From positions 1-45,650 of the forward strand of contig CAZBWV010000024.1 in the NCBI GenBank assembly GCA_964495805.1: DNA of 45,650 bases, read 5' to 3'. A program made the translations under genes and the position numbers. Positions within the stretch are counted from its first letter, which is position 1, and every line of letters starts with the position of its first letter. Source of the DNA: JALXCH01 sp964495805 (GTDB taxonomy: Bacteria; Calditrichota; Calditrichia; RBG-13-44-9). Below the pieces are notes generated by a model. That model was not told the origin of the DNA, searched no databases, and saw only the letters and a list, made by a program, of their open reading frames with translations. Shown one piece after another: positions 25,197-33,310 of this stretch.

Positions 25197-26114
25197 TCAT
25201 TGCTCCGGTTTTTTGATACCGCTACGGGGGTGGTATTTTTTATACACCTCCCACAGTTGCTGGCGGGAGATGTGGGTGTAAATCTGGGTGGTGGAGATAT
25301 CGCTATGACCCAGGAGCTCCTGAACGGCGCGTAGATCGGCGCCGTTTTCCAGCAGGTGGGTGGCAAAACTGTGCCGAAAGGTGTGGGGATGCACCTGGCG
25401 CCGGATACCTGCCTGCACCACATATTTCCGCACAATTTTCCAGAGGCCCATGCGTGACATGGGATGTCCCCTCTGGTTCAGGAAAAGAATGTTGCGCGAA
25501 GCAGGTCCGCGAGTGAGTAAGGGACGCACCCGGGCCAGATACAGGACGACCCAATACATGGCTTCCTCCCCGACCGGAATCAGACGTTCTTTGGAACCCT
25601 TTCCCCGCACCAGCAACAACTCCTCTTCCCGTAAAAGCTGATCTGTCTTTATCGTGAGCAACTCGGATACCCGTAGTCCGCATCCGTAAAGTAGTTCCAG
25701 CATGGCGCGATCCCGAATGCCCGCCGGTTTTTCCACATCCGGTTGGGAGAGAATGGCTTCCACCTCTTCCACAGTAAGCACTTCCGGCAATCGGCGCTTG
25801 AGCCGGGGTGTTTCCAGAATCTCAGTGGGGTCGTTTTGCGTTAGCCCTTCCTGAATCAGAAAGCGATGAAATCCCCGAAGAGCGGAGAAATTCCGTGCCA
25901 GACTGCTGCTGCCCAATCCCAGGTCGTACATCTCCCCCACATATTGTTGCAGCAAGAAAGGAGTGATGGCTTCCACAGAATGAATATTGTGCTCGGTAAG
26001 ATACCGGGCGTAGCGAAGCAAGTCGGTACGGTAAGCAAACTGCGTGTTGTCCGCCAGGCCTTTCTCCAGCGCCAGATGGCGGATGAATTGTTCCACCAGA
26101 GTGCTCCAGTCCAT
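25197..26114 (-). CDS. xerD: Tyrosine recombinase XerC/XerD
   Basis: The 305-residue recombinase has the N-terminal SAM-like core-binding domain (about 1-95) and the catalytic domain with R148 (GCGLRVSEL), K172, H244 and R247 (HPHTFRHSFATHL), H270 (LLGH) and the nucleophile Y279 (TTQIYTH). This is the full Xer set; it resolves chromosome dimers at dif. The ATG at 26114 overlaps the stop of the MBL gene (TGATG). No integron or phage context is visible, so a housekeeping Xer is more likely than a mobile integrase. The XerD sub-type is my best guess over XerC. Confidence 0.93.
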   Translation of the reverse strand: MDWSTLVEQFIRHLALEKGLADNTQFAYRTDLLRYARYLTEHNIHSVEAITPFLLQQYVGEMYDLGLGSSSLARNFSALRGFHRFLIQEGLTQNDPTEILETPRLKRRLPEVLTVEEVEAILSQPDVEKPAGIRDRAMLELLYGCGLRVSELLTIKTDQLLREEELLLVRGKGSKERLIPVGEEAMYWVVLYLARVRPLLTRGPASRNILFLNQRGHPMSRMGLWKIVRKYVVQAGIRRQVHPHTFRHSFATHLLENGADLRAVQELLGHSDISTTQIYTHISRQQLWEVYKKYHPRSGIKKPEQ

Positions 26115-26749
26115 CACATGCTCACAAACGGATTATGGGTTTTCTCGTAGCCAACGGTAGTATCCGGGCCGTGACCGGGATGCAGAATCGTATCGTCCGG
26201 TAATTGGTAGATTTTTTCCCGGATGGTGGTGATCAGTTGATGGTAGGAAGCGCGGGGAAAATCGGTTCGTCCGATGCCTTCCCGAAAGATGACATCGCCC
26301 ACAAAAGCGTGATTCTCCAGCAGCAGGGTAAGGTGCCCGGGGGTGTGTCCTGGCGTGTGAAGCACGGTGAATTCAAGCTCTTCCAGCTTCACCCGATCGC
26401 CTTCCTGTAACAGGCGGGTGGGTTCGGGGGATTTCAGCGCAAATCCCAGAAAAGCGGACAGGTTGAGTTGCGGGTTGCGCAGGTATTCTACCTCCTGCTC
26501 ATGGATCAGCAGGCTCGCCCCGGTGGCTTCGATGATGTCCTGATTTCCGGCGATGTGATCGCCGTGACCATGCGTATTCACCACATATTTCAGATGTAAC
26601 TGCCGGGCAGAAAGGAAGTCCAGTATCGGTTGGACCGGATAACCGGCATCAATCAACAGAGCGGAGGAAGAGTTCTCCGGAACAATCAGGTAATTGTTGA
26701 CCGCAAAGTCACCAATGGTCAGTTTGTGAATCCGAAAACGGTTACTCAT
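26114..26749 (-). CDS. MBL-fold hydrolase, glyoxalase II-like
   Basis: The 211-residue protein has VNTHGHGDHIAGN, TPGHTPGHLTLLL, GDVIFREGIGRTDFPRA and a final HPGHGPDTT, the full metal-ligand set of the glyoxalase II / GloB-like small MBL family. It lacks the C-terminal substrate domain of true glyoxalase II, so thioester hydrolysis is plausible but the substrate is open. It overlaps both neighbours by a few bases, forming a three-gene operon with xerD. Confidence 0.9.
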   Translation of the reverse strand: MSNRFRIHKLTIGDFAVNNYLIVPENSSSALLIDAGYPVQPILDFLSARQLHLKYVVNTHGHGDHIAGNQDIIEATGASLLIHEQEVEYLRNPQLNLSAFLGFALKSPEPTRLLQEGDRVKLEELEFTVLHTPGHTPGHLTLLLENHAFVGDVIFREGIGRTDFPRASYHQLITTIREKIYQLPDDTILHPGHGPDTTVGYEKTHNPFVSM

Positions 26750-27188
26750 TTTCTGAGGGAATTAAGTGTTCGGCAACGGAAAGGGCAATTCCGGACATCA
26801 TGACTTCCGGAGCCAGCCGGGTGAAGTCGCCGGACAGGATGGAAGCATCCACGTTACTGTACACCGAACAGCCTGCTTCTTTTTCCACAATTACACCGGA
26901 CACGCGGCCCTTGTATTCGCTGACAAAAATTACCTCTCCTAACGATTCGCTGGACACGTAACCGGTACAGAAGTGTAACTGAATATGGGTGTTCATGGTG
27001 TAGATGGAAATCAGCGTTCCCCGTTCGTCGCCAATGGGAACGTCAGGGTAAATCTCCAGCGAAAGCCGACGCTTGTCCTGCTTGTTTTCCAGCACAAATC
27101 GAAAATGATCCACTCGCCGAATGGGCTCCACACCCAGCACCCGACTGATGGTCTCTATATCCTGTTCGGTTATGACAAATTTTTTCAA
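26742..27188 (-). CDS. Protein of unknown function (148 aa)
   Basis: The protein is predicted from a TTG start at 27188 with GGGGATGGG just upstream; there is no ATG before residue about 64. It is soluble, beta-rich in the middle (LSLEIYPDVPIGDERGTLIS, IQLHFCTGYVSSESLGEVIF) and has no signal peptide. I do not recognise it. It overlaps the following MBL gene by eight bases, which supports that it is real. Confidence 0.65.
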   Translation of the reverse strand: MKKFVITEQDIETISRVLGVEPIRRVDHFRFVLENKQDKRRLSLEIYPDVPIGDERGTLISIYTMNTHIQLHFCTGYVSSESLGEVIFVSEYKGRVSGVIVEKEAGCSVYSNVDASILSGDFTRLAPEVMMSGIALSVAEHLIPSENE

Positions 27189-27217
27189 AACCCATCCCCT
27201 ATTCGTTTACATCAAAA

Positions 27218-27246
27218 AATTTAGGTAAAAAATAATCGCTATCCAA
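27218..27246 (-). promoter_or_regulatory. Candidate promoter of the 148-aa/MBL/xerD operon
   Basis: On the minus strand TTGGAT (27241-27246), a 17-base spacer and TAAATT (27218-27223) lie 30 bases before the TTG start codon. Confidence 0.45.
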
Positions 27247-27400
27247 ATAGTAAATGTTACGTAAACGGGGTAGGGGAGTTACCGGGTAAATGATTTGCGC
27301 CCGGATGATTGGTAAAAGGAGCGTTTTTGCGAAATGAGCAACGAACCGGTTTGTTCCTTTGCCGTTGGAATTTTTATGTTGGTGGCAGGGGAATCGGGGG

Positions 27401-28813
27401 TTAGTAAGCGTTTTCTCCTTTGACAATTGCCACAAAGGTAAGTAAGATAATTTTAATATCGAACCAGAGGGACCAGTTTTCGATGTAGTACACGTCGTAG
27501 CGGGTGCGTTCTTCGATGGGGGATTGGCCACGCAGGCCATTTACCTGTGCCCATCCGGTCATTCCGCTGCGAACCCGGTGCCGTTCGGCGTATTTGGGAA
27601 TGTACTGCTGGAACTTTTCCACAAATACTTTGCGTTCCGGACGGGGTCCCACCAGGCTCATATCGCCTTTTAGCACGTTGATGAGCTGGGGCAGCTCATC
27701 CAGGCTGGTACGGCGTAGCAACCGGCCGATGGGGGTCACACGGGGGTCGTTCTTCCTTGCCCAGACCGGCCCGGTTTCCTTTTCCGCATCGGCGACCATG
27801 GAGCGGAATTTCAGCATGGTAAATTCCCGACCGTCCAGCCCCACCCGCTGCTGCCGATAGAAAACCGGACCGGGTGAGGTGAGCTTGATGATCAGTGCCA
27901 GAGCAAAAAACAGCGGAGAGAGGACAATCAGTGCGGTAGCGGAAACCACTATGTCGAACGTTCGTTTCAGGAATCCCTGCCAGCCGGAGAATGGTTCACC
28001 CTTCAGTTGCAGCAGGGGAATTCCGCCAATTTCCAGCGTGCGTGGGCGTGCGGTCATCATATCCAGAATGTCCGGTACATAGAAGAGTTCAATATTCTGC
28101 CCTTCGGTTTGCTGCAGAATGTTCAGCACCCGGGCATGGTCCCGGGCATCGAATACCAGCAACAGCCCGTCCGGTTTCTTCTTTTCCAGCGTCTCAGGCA
28201 GCGATTCCAGTGGACCTGAGTACGGTAGGGGCAGCTCCGACACCGGTTTTTCGGAAAGATAGCCCGTTAATTGTAATCCGCTTCGATTGGCTTCGCGAAA
28301 GCGCGAAAAGACTCCCGGCAGCAGCGTATCAGTGCCCACCAAAATAAGGTGTCGGATGCCGTAACCGCGCTTCATAAAATAACGGCGTACCCGATGGAAC
28401 AGGTAGCGCGAAAGGAGCAGAAAAAAATTGGTATTCAGGTAAACCAGAAGCATGGTCAACCGGGAGTAGGAAAATCCCCGGTATAAAAAAGCGCCGCTCA
28501 TGGCAAACAGAATGCCCAGGAAGCAGGTTTTAAGCACCACCGGAATATCCTGGGCAAAGGTGGAAAAATAACGACTGCGGTAGGAGCGAAAAATGCTGAA
28601 CAGAGTCAGGTAAATGGTCATCAGCACCAGAGAGGCGATCAGGTAGCCGGAAAAGGGAGGATAGCCTTTGGTCACCGGAAAAATTCGGGTCAGCGGGGAG
28701 TGAAAACGCAGGTAAAAGGAAAACAGAAATGCTGCCTGAATAGCCAGGGCATCGCTCAGGATTTTTAGCGCCGGAATGAGCAGATTGCGTTTGTACACGT
28801 TTGGTCGGTTCAT
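27401..28813 (-). CDS. Polyprenyl-phosphate sugar phosphotransferase
   Basis: The 470-residue enzyme has the architecture of WbaP/WcaJ-type initiating transferases: about four N-terminal membrane helices, a CoA-binding-like middle region, another helix (FDIVVSATALIVLSPLFFALALII) and the catalytic part. The latter has KLTSPGPVFYRQQRVGLDG, KFRSM, RRTSLDELPQLINVLKGDMS, VGPRPE and GMTGWAQVNGLRG. It transfers a sugar-1-phosphate to undecaprenyl phosphate to begin an exopolysaccharide or O-antigen unit. The ATG at 28813 overlaps the stop of the glycosyltransferase gene (ATGA). Confidence 0.93.
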   Translation of the reverse strand: MNRPNVYKRNLLIPALKILSDALAIQAAFLFSFYLRFHSPLTRIFPVTKGYPPFSGYLIASLVLMTIYLTLFSIFRSYRSRYFSTFAQDIPVVLKTCFLGILFAMSGAFLYRGFSYSRLTMLLVYLNTNFFLLLSRYLFHRVRRYFMKRGYGIRHLILVGTDTLLPGVFSRFREANRSGLQLTGYLSEKPVSELPLPYSGPLESLPETLEKKKPDGLLLVFDARDHARVLNILQQTEGQNIELFYVPDILDMMTARPRTLEIGGIPLLQLKGEPFSGWQGFLKRTFDIVVSATALIVLSPLFFALALIIKLTSPGPVFYRQQRVGLDGREFTMLKFRSMVADAEKETGPVWARKNDPRVTPIGRLLRRTSLDELPQLINVLKGDMSLVGPRPERKVFVEKFQQYIPKYAERHRVRSGMTGWAQVNGLRGQSPIEERTRYDVYYIENWSLWFDIKIILLTFVAIVKGENAY

Positions 28814-29985
28814 GCTTCTGTCCGCTGGCTGAATTGCTCCCACTTGCTTTCCACAAATTCCCGGTATTGATGTTTAAACCGTTCCACGGAAAACTGTTCC
28901 GCATGTTTGCGGATGAATTGTGCCTGCCAGGGGATGGTTTCGCTCTGGCGAATCGCCTGAATCAGAGCGTCCACCGTTTGTTGGAAGAAGAAAATTCCGG
29001 TTCCCGGTTGATGTGGAGGTTGGGCTGGGAGAACTGTTTCCCGTGCTCCGCCGCGGGCAAAGGCAATTACCGGTTTGCCACACGCCATGGCTTCCACCGG
29101 CACAATGCCAAAATCCTCCTCACCGGGGAAAATCAGTGCCTTGCAACCGGCGTAGTAGTCCTGTAATTTTTCCGGAGATTGCCAATCCACAAACTCGATG
29201 GTGGAACCAGCCATTTTTTGCAAACGGGGCAGCTCGGGACCCTTCCCTACCACCACCAGGCGTTGTTTTAACCGGTTAAATGCCTGAATAGCCAGATCGA
29301 CTTTTTTGTAGGGAACCAGTGCAGAAACAATAAGATAGTACCCCTGATTGTTTTCCACCGGCTGGAATTGGTGGATATCCACCGGCGGGTGAATGACCGT
29401 TGCCTCCCGGCGGTAGTATTTCCGGATGCGCCGGGCAACATGGCCCGAATTTGCCAGAAACCAGTCCACCCGATTGCTGCTGGTAACGTCCCATGTGCGC
29501 AGATAATTGGCAAACAGGGGAATGAGTTTACCACTCAACCAGCCGGTTTGTCCGGGTCCAAAATATTCGTCGTACATGTCCCACACATAGCGCATGGGTG
29601 TATGCAGGTAGGCAATGTGCAGAGCGTTTGGGGGAGTTACCACCCCTTTCGCCACGCAGTGGGAGGTGGACAGAATTAAGTCGAACGCTTTCAGGTTGAA
29701 CAATTCGATGGCGGTGGGGAAAAGGGGCAGATAATGCCGGTAACGATTGGTTTTTCCGGGCAGTCGGTTGATGAACGAAGTGTGAATGGGACGCTGTTCG
29801 ATTTTGGCTGAAACTGAGCCAGGATTGTGCAACAGGGTAAAAATTTCGCTGTCCGGATAGATATCCAGGATGGCTTCTAACACTTTCTCGCCGCCGCGCA
29901 TTCCAGTCAGCCAGTCATGAATAATAGCAATTTTCCGTTCGCCAGAATGGGTTCCCAATGGCGCTACCTGCTTTTTCTTTTTCAT
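28810..29985 (-). CDS. Glycosyltransferase family 4, exopolysaccharide-type
   Basis: The 391-residue protein begins near the family's usual start (KIAIIHDWLTGMRGGEKVLE) and has the GT4 donor motif FGIVPVEAMACGKPVIAFARGG near residues 310-335, a GT-B fold that retains the anomeric configuration. The ATG at 29985 is used; the frame is open to a TTG at 30042, and no strong ribosome site marks either. It overlaps the sugar-transferase gene by four bases, so the pair probably starts and extends a surface polysaccharide whose other genes lie elsewhere. Confidence 0.9.
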   Translation of the reverse strand: MKKKKQVAPLGTHSGERKIAIIHDWLTGMRGGEKVLEAILDIYPDSEIFTLLHNPGSVSAKIEQRPIHTSFINRLPGKTNRYRHYLPLFPTAIELFNLKAFDLILSTSHCVAKGVVTPPNALHIAYLHTPMRYVWDMYDEYFGPGQTGWLSGKLIPLFANYLRTWDVTSSNRVDWFLANSGHVARRIRKYYRREATVIHPPVDIHQFQPVENNQGYYLIVSALVPYKKVDLAIQAFNRLKQRLVVVGKGPELPRLQKMAGSTIEFVDWQSPEKLQDYYAGCKALIFPGEEDFGIVPVEAMACGKPVIAFARGGARETVLPAQPPHQPGTGIFFFQQTVDALIQAIRQSETIPWQAQFIRKHAEQFSVERFKHQYREFVESKWEQFSQRTEA

Positions 29986-30255
29986 CCCGGAAAATGTACG
30001 GAATACACGGGCAGATGCAACCGGGATTTTAAAATATTGCAACCAGGAAAAAGTTCGCCGGAAAAGTATTCATCTCCTTCCGGGTTTTCTTGAATAATCA
30101 AAATGGTGCTCGGAAAGTATTCGGAAAAAGAATGATCGGATTTGTAATAAGTATTGGAAATGCTCCATGTCTTTGCAACCTATTTGTTTTATTTGCATCG
30201 AATAATTGTTAAATTTCGAACAAGCAAACAAAACCATACGAAATAGGAGAGAAAA

Positions 30256-30792
30256 ATGGGACATTTATGGCATGGCATCTCCACGGGTATCAATCCGCCG
30301 CAGGATATTAATGTGGTGGTGGAAATTCCCAGTGGTTCCAAATGTAAGTACGAATTGGACAAAGTAGCAGGGATTATTCGGGTGGATCGCATCATTGCCA
30401 GTGCAGTGTACTACCCCGGTAATTATGGGTTTATTCCCCAGACCTATGCGGAAGATGGCGATCCACTGGATGCACTGGTGCTTTCTCAAATTAGCTTCTA
30501 TCCGGGAGTGGTGGTACGCTCCCGTCCCATTGGAGTAATGCGCATGACCGATAACGGTGAACCGGACGATAAAATTTTGTGCGTGCCACTGCACGATCCC
30601 CATTATACCCAGATTAAAACGGTGACCGATTTGCCCAAAACCATGCTGGAGGAGATTCAGGAATTCTTTCGGGTGTACAAAAATCTGGAAGAGAAAAAGG
30701 TGACTATTGAAGGGGTGGAACCACTGGAACCGGCTATTCGGTTAATTGAAGATTCTATTACCATGTATAAGAAAAAGTTTTTAGGTGCGTAA
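30256..30792 (+). CDS. ppa: Inorganic pyrophosphatase, soluble type I
   Basis: The 178-residue enzyme has the full family pattern: VVVEIPSGSKCKYELDK, AVYYPGNYGFIPQT, EDGDPLDALVLSQ with the metal-binding Asp residues, and RSRPIGVMRMTDNGEPDDKI. It hydrolyses pyrophosphate to phosphate in the cytosol and pulls biosynthesis forward. AGGAG lies close before the ATG. It is a single-gene unit, divergent from the glycosyltransferase gene, with a hairpin right after its stop. Confidence 0.97.
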   Translation: MGHLWHGISTGINPPQDINVVVEIPSGSKCKYELDKVAGIIRVDRIIASAVYYPGNYGFIPQTYAEDGDPLDALVLSQISFYPGVVVRSRPIGVMRMTDNGEPDDKILCVPLHDPHYTQIKTVTDLPKTMLEEIQEFFRVYKNLEEKKVTIEGVEPLEPAIRLIEDSITMYKKKFLGA

Positions 30793-30799
30793 CCGGCAA

Positions 30800-30844
30800 G
30801 GGTAATCTGTTTCTATTGGGGAAATGGATTACCCGGTTTTCTTT
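30800..30844 (+). terminator. Terminator after ppa
   Basis: GGGTAATC (30800-30807) pairs with GATTACCC (30827-30834) across a 19-base loop and is followed by GGTTTTCTTT. It starts eight bases after the stop. The loop is long and the T tract broken, so it is likely but not certain. Confidence 0.6.
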
Positions 30845-31071
30845 GGCAATTGACGGACTGTTGAATTGTGATATGCTCCGGTTTTTTGCATGGAATGCGG
30901 AAATTTTCCTGAAATATAGCGGATGGAGAGGTCGCTTTCTGGCTTAACGTATTTTCTACTGCGAAAAAGGAGAATCGGGACGGAGGAAATTATATGAATG
31001 ATGCCACTTGGTGAGATAGAAAAATTCTCAGAAGTAGTATTTTAAATCAATGACGAGTACCACCTTTTCAG

Positions 31072-31581
31072 CTATTTATGAGGTAATCTGCACACAAAAT
31101 CCTCCTGATACATGGACTGGTATCCAATTTCCATTCGAACTCTGCGATAAATTTGAGGAATCAGGGTTTCCGGTTTGTCATCGTCATTGTAGTAAAATCG
31201 AATAATATTGACCCGTTCATTGGGCAGAACGGTTTGCCCCGGATAAATACTTGTGGAAGAGAATTTGTGCCCTTTCATTCCCAATTTTTCAATGAAATCT
31301 TCGTAACCGGAGAAGCCCTGGTAATTCAGTTCCTGCCCATCGATAAAAAATTTCCGATAAGTAATAACGGCCGGACCCAATCCTTTATTGGTGAGGACAT
31401 ATCCGAAGTAGTCCCTGGCTGCTTCGTAAGAGATTTCCAGCCTGGGTTTTACCGAAAGCCGGTTGTGCTTTCGCATTTCCATCCCCTGCCAGATGGTCAC
31501 CACGATCGATGCCACCGCGATGACAATTGCCGATACGGAGACAATTTTTTCCGAATTGATCTTTGTTTTGTGCCTTTCCAT
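31072..31581 (-). CDS. Single-pass membrane protein of unknown function (169 aa)
   Basis: A short charged N-terminus is followed by one membrane helix (VSVSAIVIAVASIVVTIW, about 14-31), then RKHNRLSVKPRLEISYE and a beta-rich soluble domain. The NRLSV.P.L segment after the helix recurs in many small anchored proteins of unknown function that I recall. It lies 81 bases downstream of the M48 protease gene on the same strand and may be co-transcribed. Its function is not known. Confidence 0.65.
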   Translation of the reverse strand: MERHKTKINSEKIVSVSAIVIAVASIVVTIWQGMEMRKHNRLSVKPRLEISYEAARDYFGYVLTNKGLGPAVITYRKFFIDGQELNYQGFSGYEDFIEKLGMKGHKFSSTSIYPGQTVLPNERVNIIRFYYNDDDKPETLIPQIYRRVRMEIGYQSMYQEDFVCRLPHK

Positions 31582-31662
31582 TTCTCACTGCCAGATTTGT
31601 TCAGAACCCCAAAAGGCGTTTCAGGGCCGGTTCATGCTACCCGAATTCATTTGAAGGGAGCG

Positions 31663-33129
31663 TTACTTCCATCCCTGGATAAGTTTTATCAACATCCCGG
31701 CCTGAACCGGCTGGTTCAATTCCATTCCGTTAATTAACGCCAGACGATTAAGCTTTTCCCCGGAGCGGAAGCCGTGTTTTTGAAGTACTGCTTTTAAAGG
31801 GGCTGTTTGGGACACTTTAACAATTTTTAACCGCATGGGCTGAATCGCCAATATCTTGCTGTTTGTTAGCTCGCTGAAATGGTCGAAGGTATTGCGGAAG
31901 ATTGCGCGATATTTTTTTTCGAACAGCGGTGCCGGGGTCATTCCATGAAACACAAATACCTGGCCATCCTTCTGGATAAAGTAGGAGAGCAACCGAAGTT
32001 CCCCCTCACGGGTGGGCATGTTGGAAATGACTTTTTCTGCAACAAAACGTCCCACACTGATGCCCTGGCGGGAGGCAACTGTGACTTTGCTGGTGGCAAT
32101 AAATGCATCGGCTGCCTTAGCTGGCGTGGATTCGGCTGCCAGTGTCATTTGAATCATTGCTTTCTTGTCCGGACTTTGCAGCACCACCTGGGTGGGAAGG
32201 TTATGCACCTTCCAGCCCTGCGGAACCGGGAAGGAAAATTTCATGTCGGGGTGGTAAAAAACACTGTTTTGCACAAAACCCTGCCGGGGATTTTCGCCAA
32301 ACACCAGTCCATCCAGTTTACGCAGGTACCGATTGCGTTCCACTTGAAAATGCTGACTACCCACTTTTTTCTGCCATTCGCGGGCCATGGCACGAATTTT
32401 TTGAACCCGTTCGGCAGGGTTGGGATGGGTGGAAAACCAGTCCGGTAACCCGTACTGGGCGGAGCCAGCGCTCATACGTTCCAGTGTGACAAAGAAGTTT
32501 GCCATCTGAGTTGCATCGTAACCGGTTTTGGTGGCATACTCCACACCTAATGCATCAGCCTGCCGTTCATCGTCACGGCTGAATTTTAAGAACAATAGGT
32601 TCAAACCAAATTGCGCCAATCCCGAAACCCGGCGAAAGCTTTCGGAAAACGCCATCCCAAGTCCTAATCCCAGCTGAGCCAGCTGAGCTTTGGTGTACTG
32701 TTTGGCGGAATGTCGGGCAGTCACATGACCAATCTCGTGTCCCATCACCCCGGCTAATTCCGCTTCGTTATTCAGGTAAGCCAGAATCCCCCGGGTGATG
32801 TAAACGTATCCACCCGGAATGGCAAAAGCGTTAATCACCGGGCTGTCCAATAACCGGAACGTAAATTTTAAATTGGGACGGTGAGATACACGCACCAATT
32901 TCTGACCCAGCTGACTGATGTACTGTTCCAGTTGTTTATCCGGATACAGACCGTACACCTGAATCACTTCCCGGTCGCTTTGCTGTCCCAGACGGATTTC
33001 ATCCGCCTCGGAGAGTAGCACCAGTTCTTTTTTACCCGTTACCGGATTAGTGGCACAGGAAAGCCAGAGTGCGGCAATGATGAAAACCAGTAAATATCGA
33101 ACGGAACGAAAAGAGGGTTGAAAATTCAT
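31663..33129 (-). CDS. M48 family metalloprotease lipoprotein with C-terminal LysM-like region
   Basis: The 488-residue protein has a lipobox LWLSC25, so it is a lipoprotein. The M48 domain has H131-E-I-G-H135 and the third ligand in DDERQAD (E188), with STHPNPAERVQKI after it, as in BepA/LoiP-type envelope proteases. Residues about 275-420 form an extra domain (FYHPDMKFSFPVPQGWKV). The last 60 residues (SQTAPLKAVLQKHGF, then LINGMELNQPVQAGMLIKLI) look LysM-like, perhaps binding peptidoglycan. GAGGT lies before the ATG. It probably degrades or helps fold misassembled outer-membrane proteins. Confidence 0.9.
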   Translation of the reverse strand: MNFQPSFRSVRYLLVFIIAALWLSCATNPVTGKKELVLLSEADEIRLGQQSDREVIQVYGLYPDKQLEQYISQLGQKLVRVSHRPNLKFTFRLLDSPVINAFAIPGGYVYITRGILAYLNNEAELAGVMGHEIGHVTARHSAKQYTKAQLAQLGLGLGMAFSESFRRVSGLAQFGLNLLFLKFSRDDERQADALGVEYATKTGYDATQMANFFVTLERMSAGSAQYGLPDWFSTHPNPAERVQKIRAMAREWQKKVGSQHFQVERNRYLRKLDGLVFGENPRQGFVQNSVFYHPDMKFSFPVPQGWKVHNLPTQVVLQSPDKKAMIQMTLAAESTPAKAADAFIATSKVTVASRQGISVGRFVAEKVISNMPTREGELRLLSYFIQKDGQVFVFHGMTPAPLFEKKYRAIFRNTFDHFSELTNSKILAIQPMRLKIVKVSQTAPLKAVLQKHGFRSGEKLNRLALINGMELNQPVQAGMLIKLIQGWK

Positions 33130-33185
33130 GGTAACCTCTCTGTTTTGAACGGATTCCCTTGACGAAAAATTCCCCTATTTCCTTA

Positions 33186-33214
33186 AAAATACATAGTATT
33201 AGGGGAAAAAACAA
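33186..33214 (-). promoter_or_regulatory. Promoter of the M48 protease gene
   Basis: On the minus strand TTGTTT (33209-33214), a 17-base spacer and TATTTT (33186-33191) lie about 57 bases before the start codon. A TCCCCTA/TAGGGGA inverted repeat (33171-33177 and 33200-33206) overlaps it. Confidence 0.5.
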
Positions 33215-33232
33215 AATATATTTGAATCGACG

Positions 33233-33249
33233 CCGGGTTCAAAACCCGG
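33233..33249. repeat. 7-bp perfect hairpin in the M48/HtrA-like divergent region
   Basis: CCGGGTT-CAA-AACCCGG is a perfect 17-base hairpin in an otherwise AT-rich region. It sits about 60 bases before the HtrA-like gene and about 20 bases upstream of a TATTTT word (33269-33274), where a regulator could bind. It resembles an isolated T-arm, but no tRNA is formed around it. Confidence 0.5.
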
Positions 33250-33310
33250 AGAATTTATCAAAACGAAATATTTTAGCCAAATTTCAACATCGAAACGGAA
33301 CAGGAGAACG

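Noticed and set aside
25197..26114. Tyrosine recombinase as sign of an integrated element or integron
   Set aside because: It has the complete housekeeping Xer set, lies in an operon with metabolic-type genes, and no attachment repeats or phage genes are seen.
31002..31013. Ribosome-like GGAGG with an ATG and a six-codon frame downstream of ppa
   Set aside because: The frame (MNDATW) stops at once; it looks like a chance match or remnant in non-coding DNA.
33233..33256. T-arm-like hairpin (CCGGG-TTCAAAA-CCCGG) suggesting a tRNA
   Set aside because: No matching anticodon arm, D arm or well-placed acceptor stem is found, so it is kept only as a hairpin.
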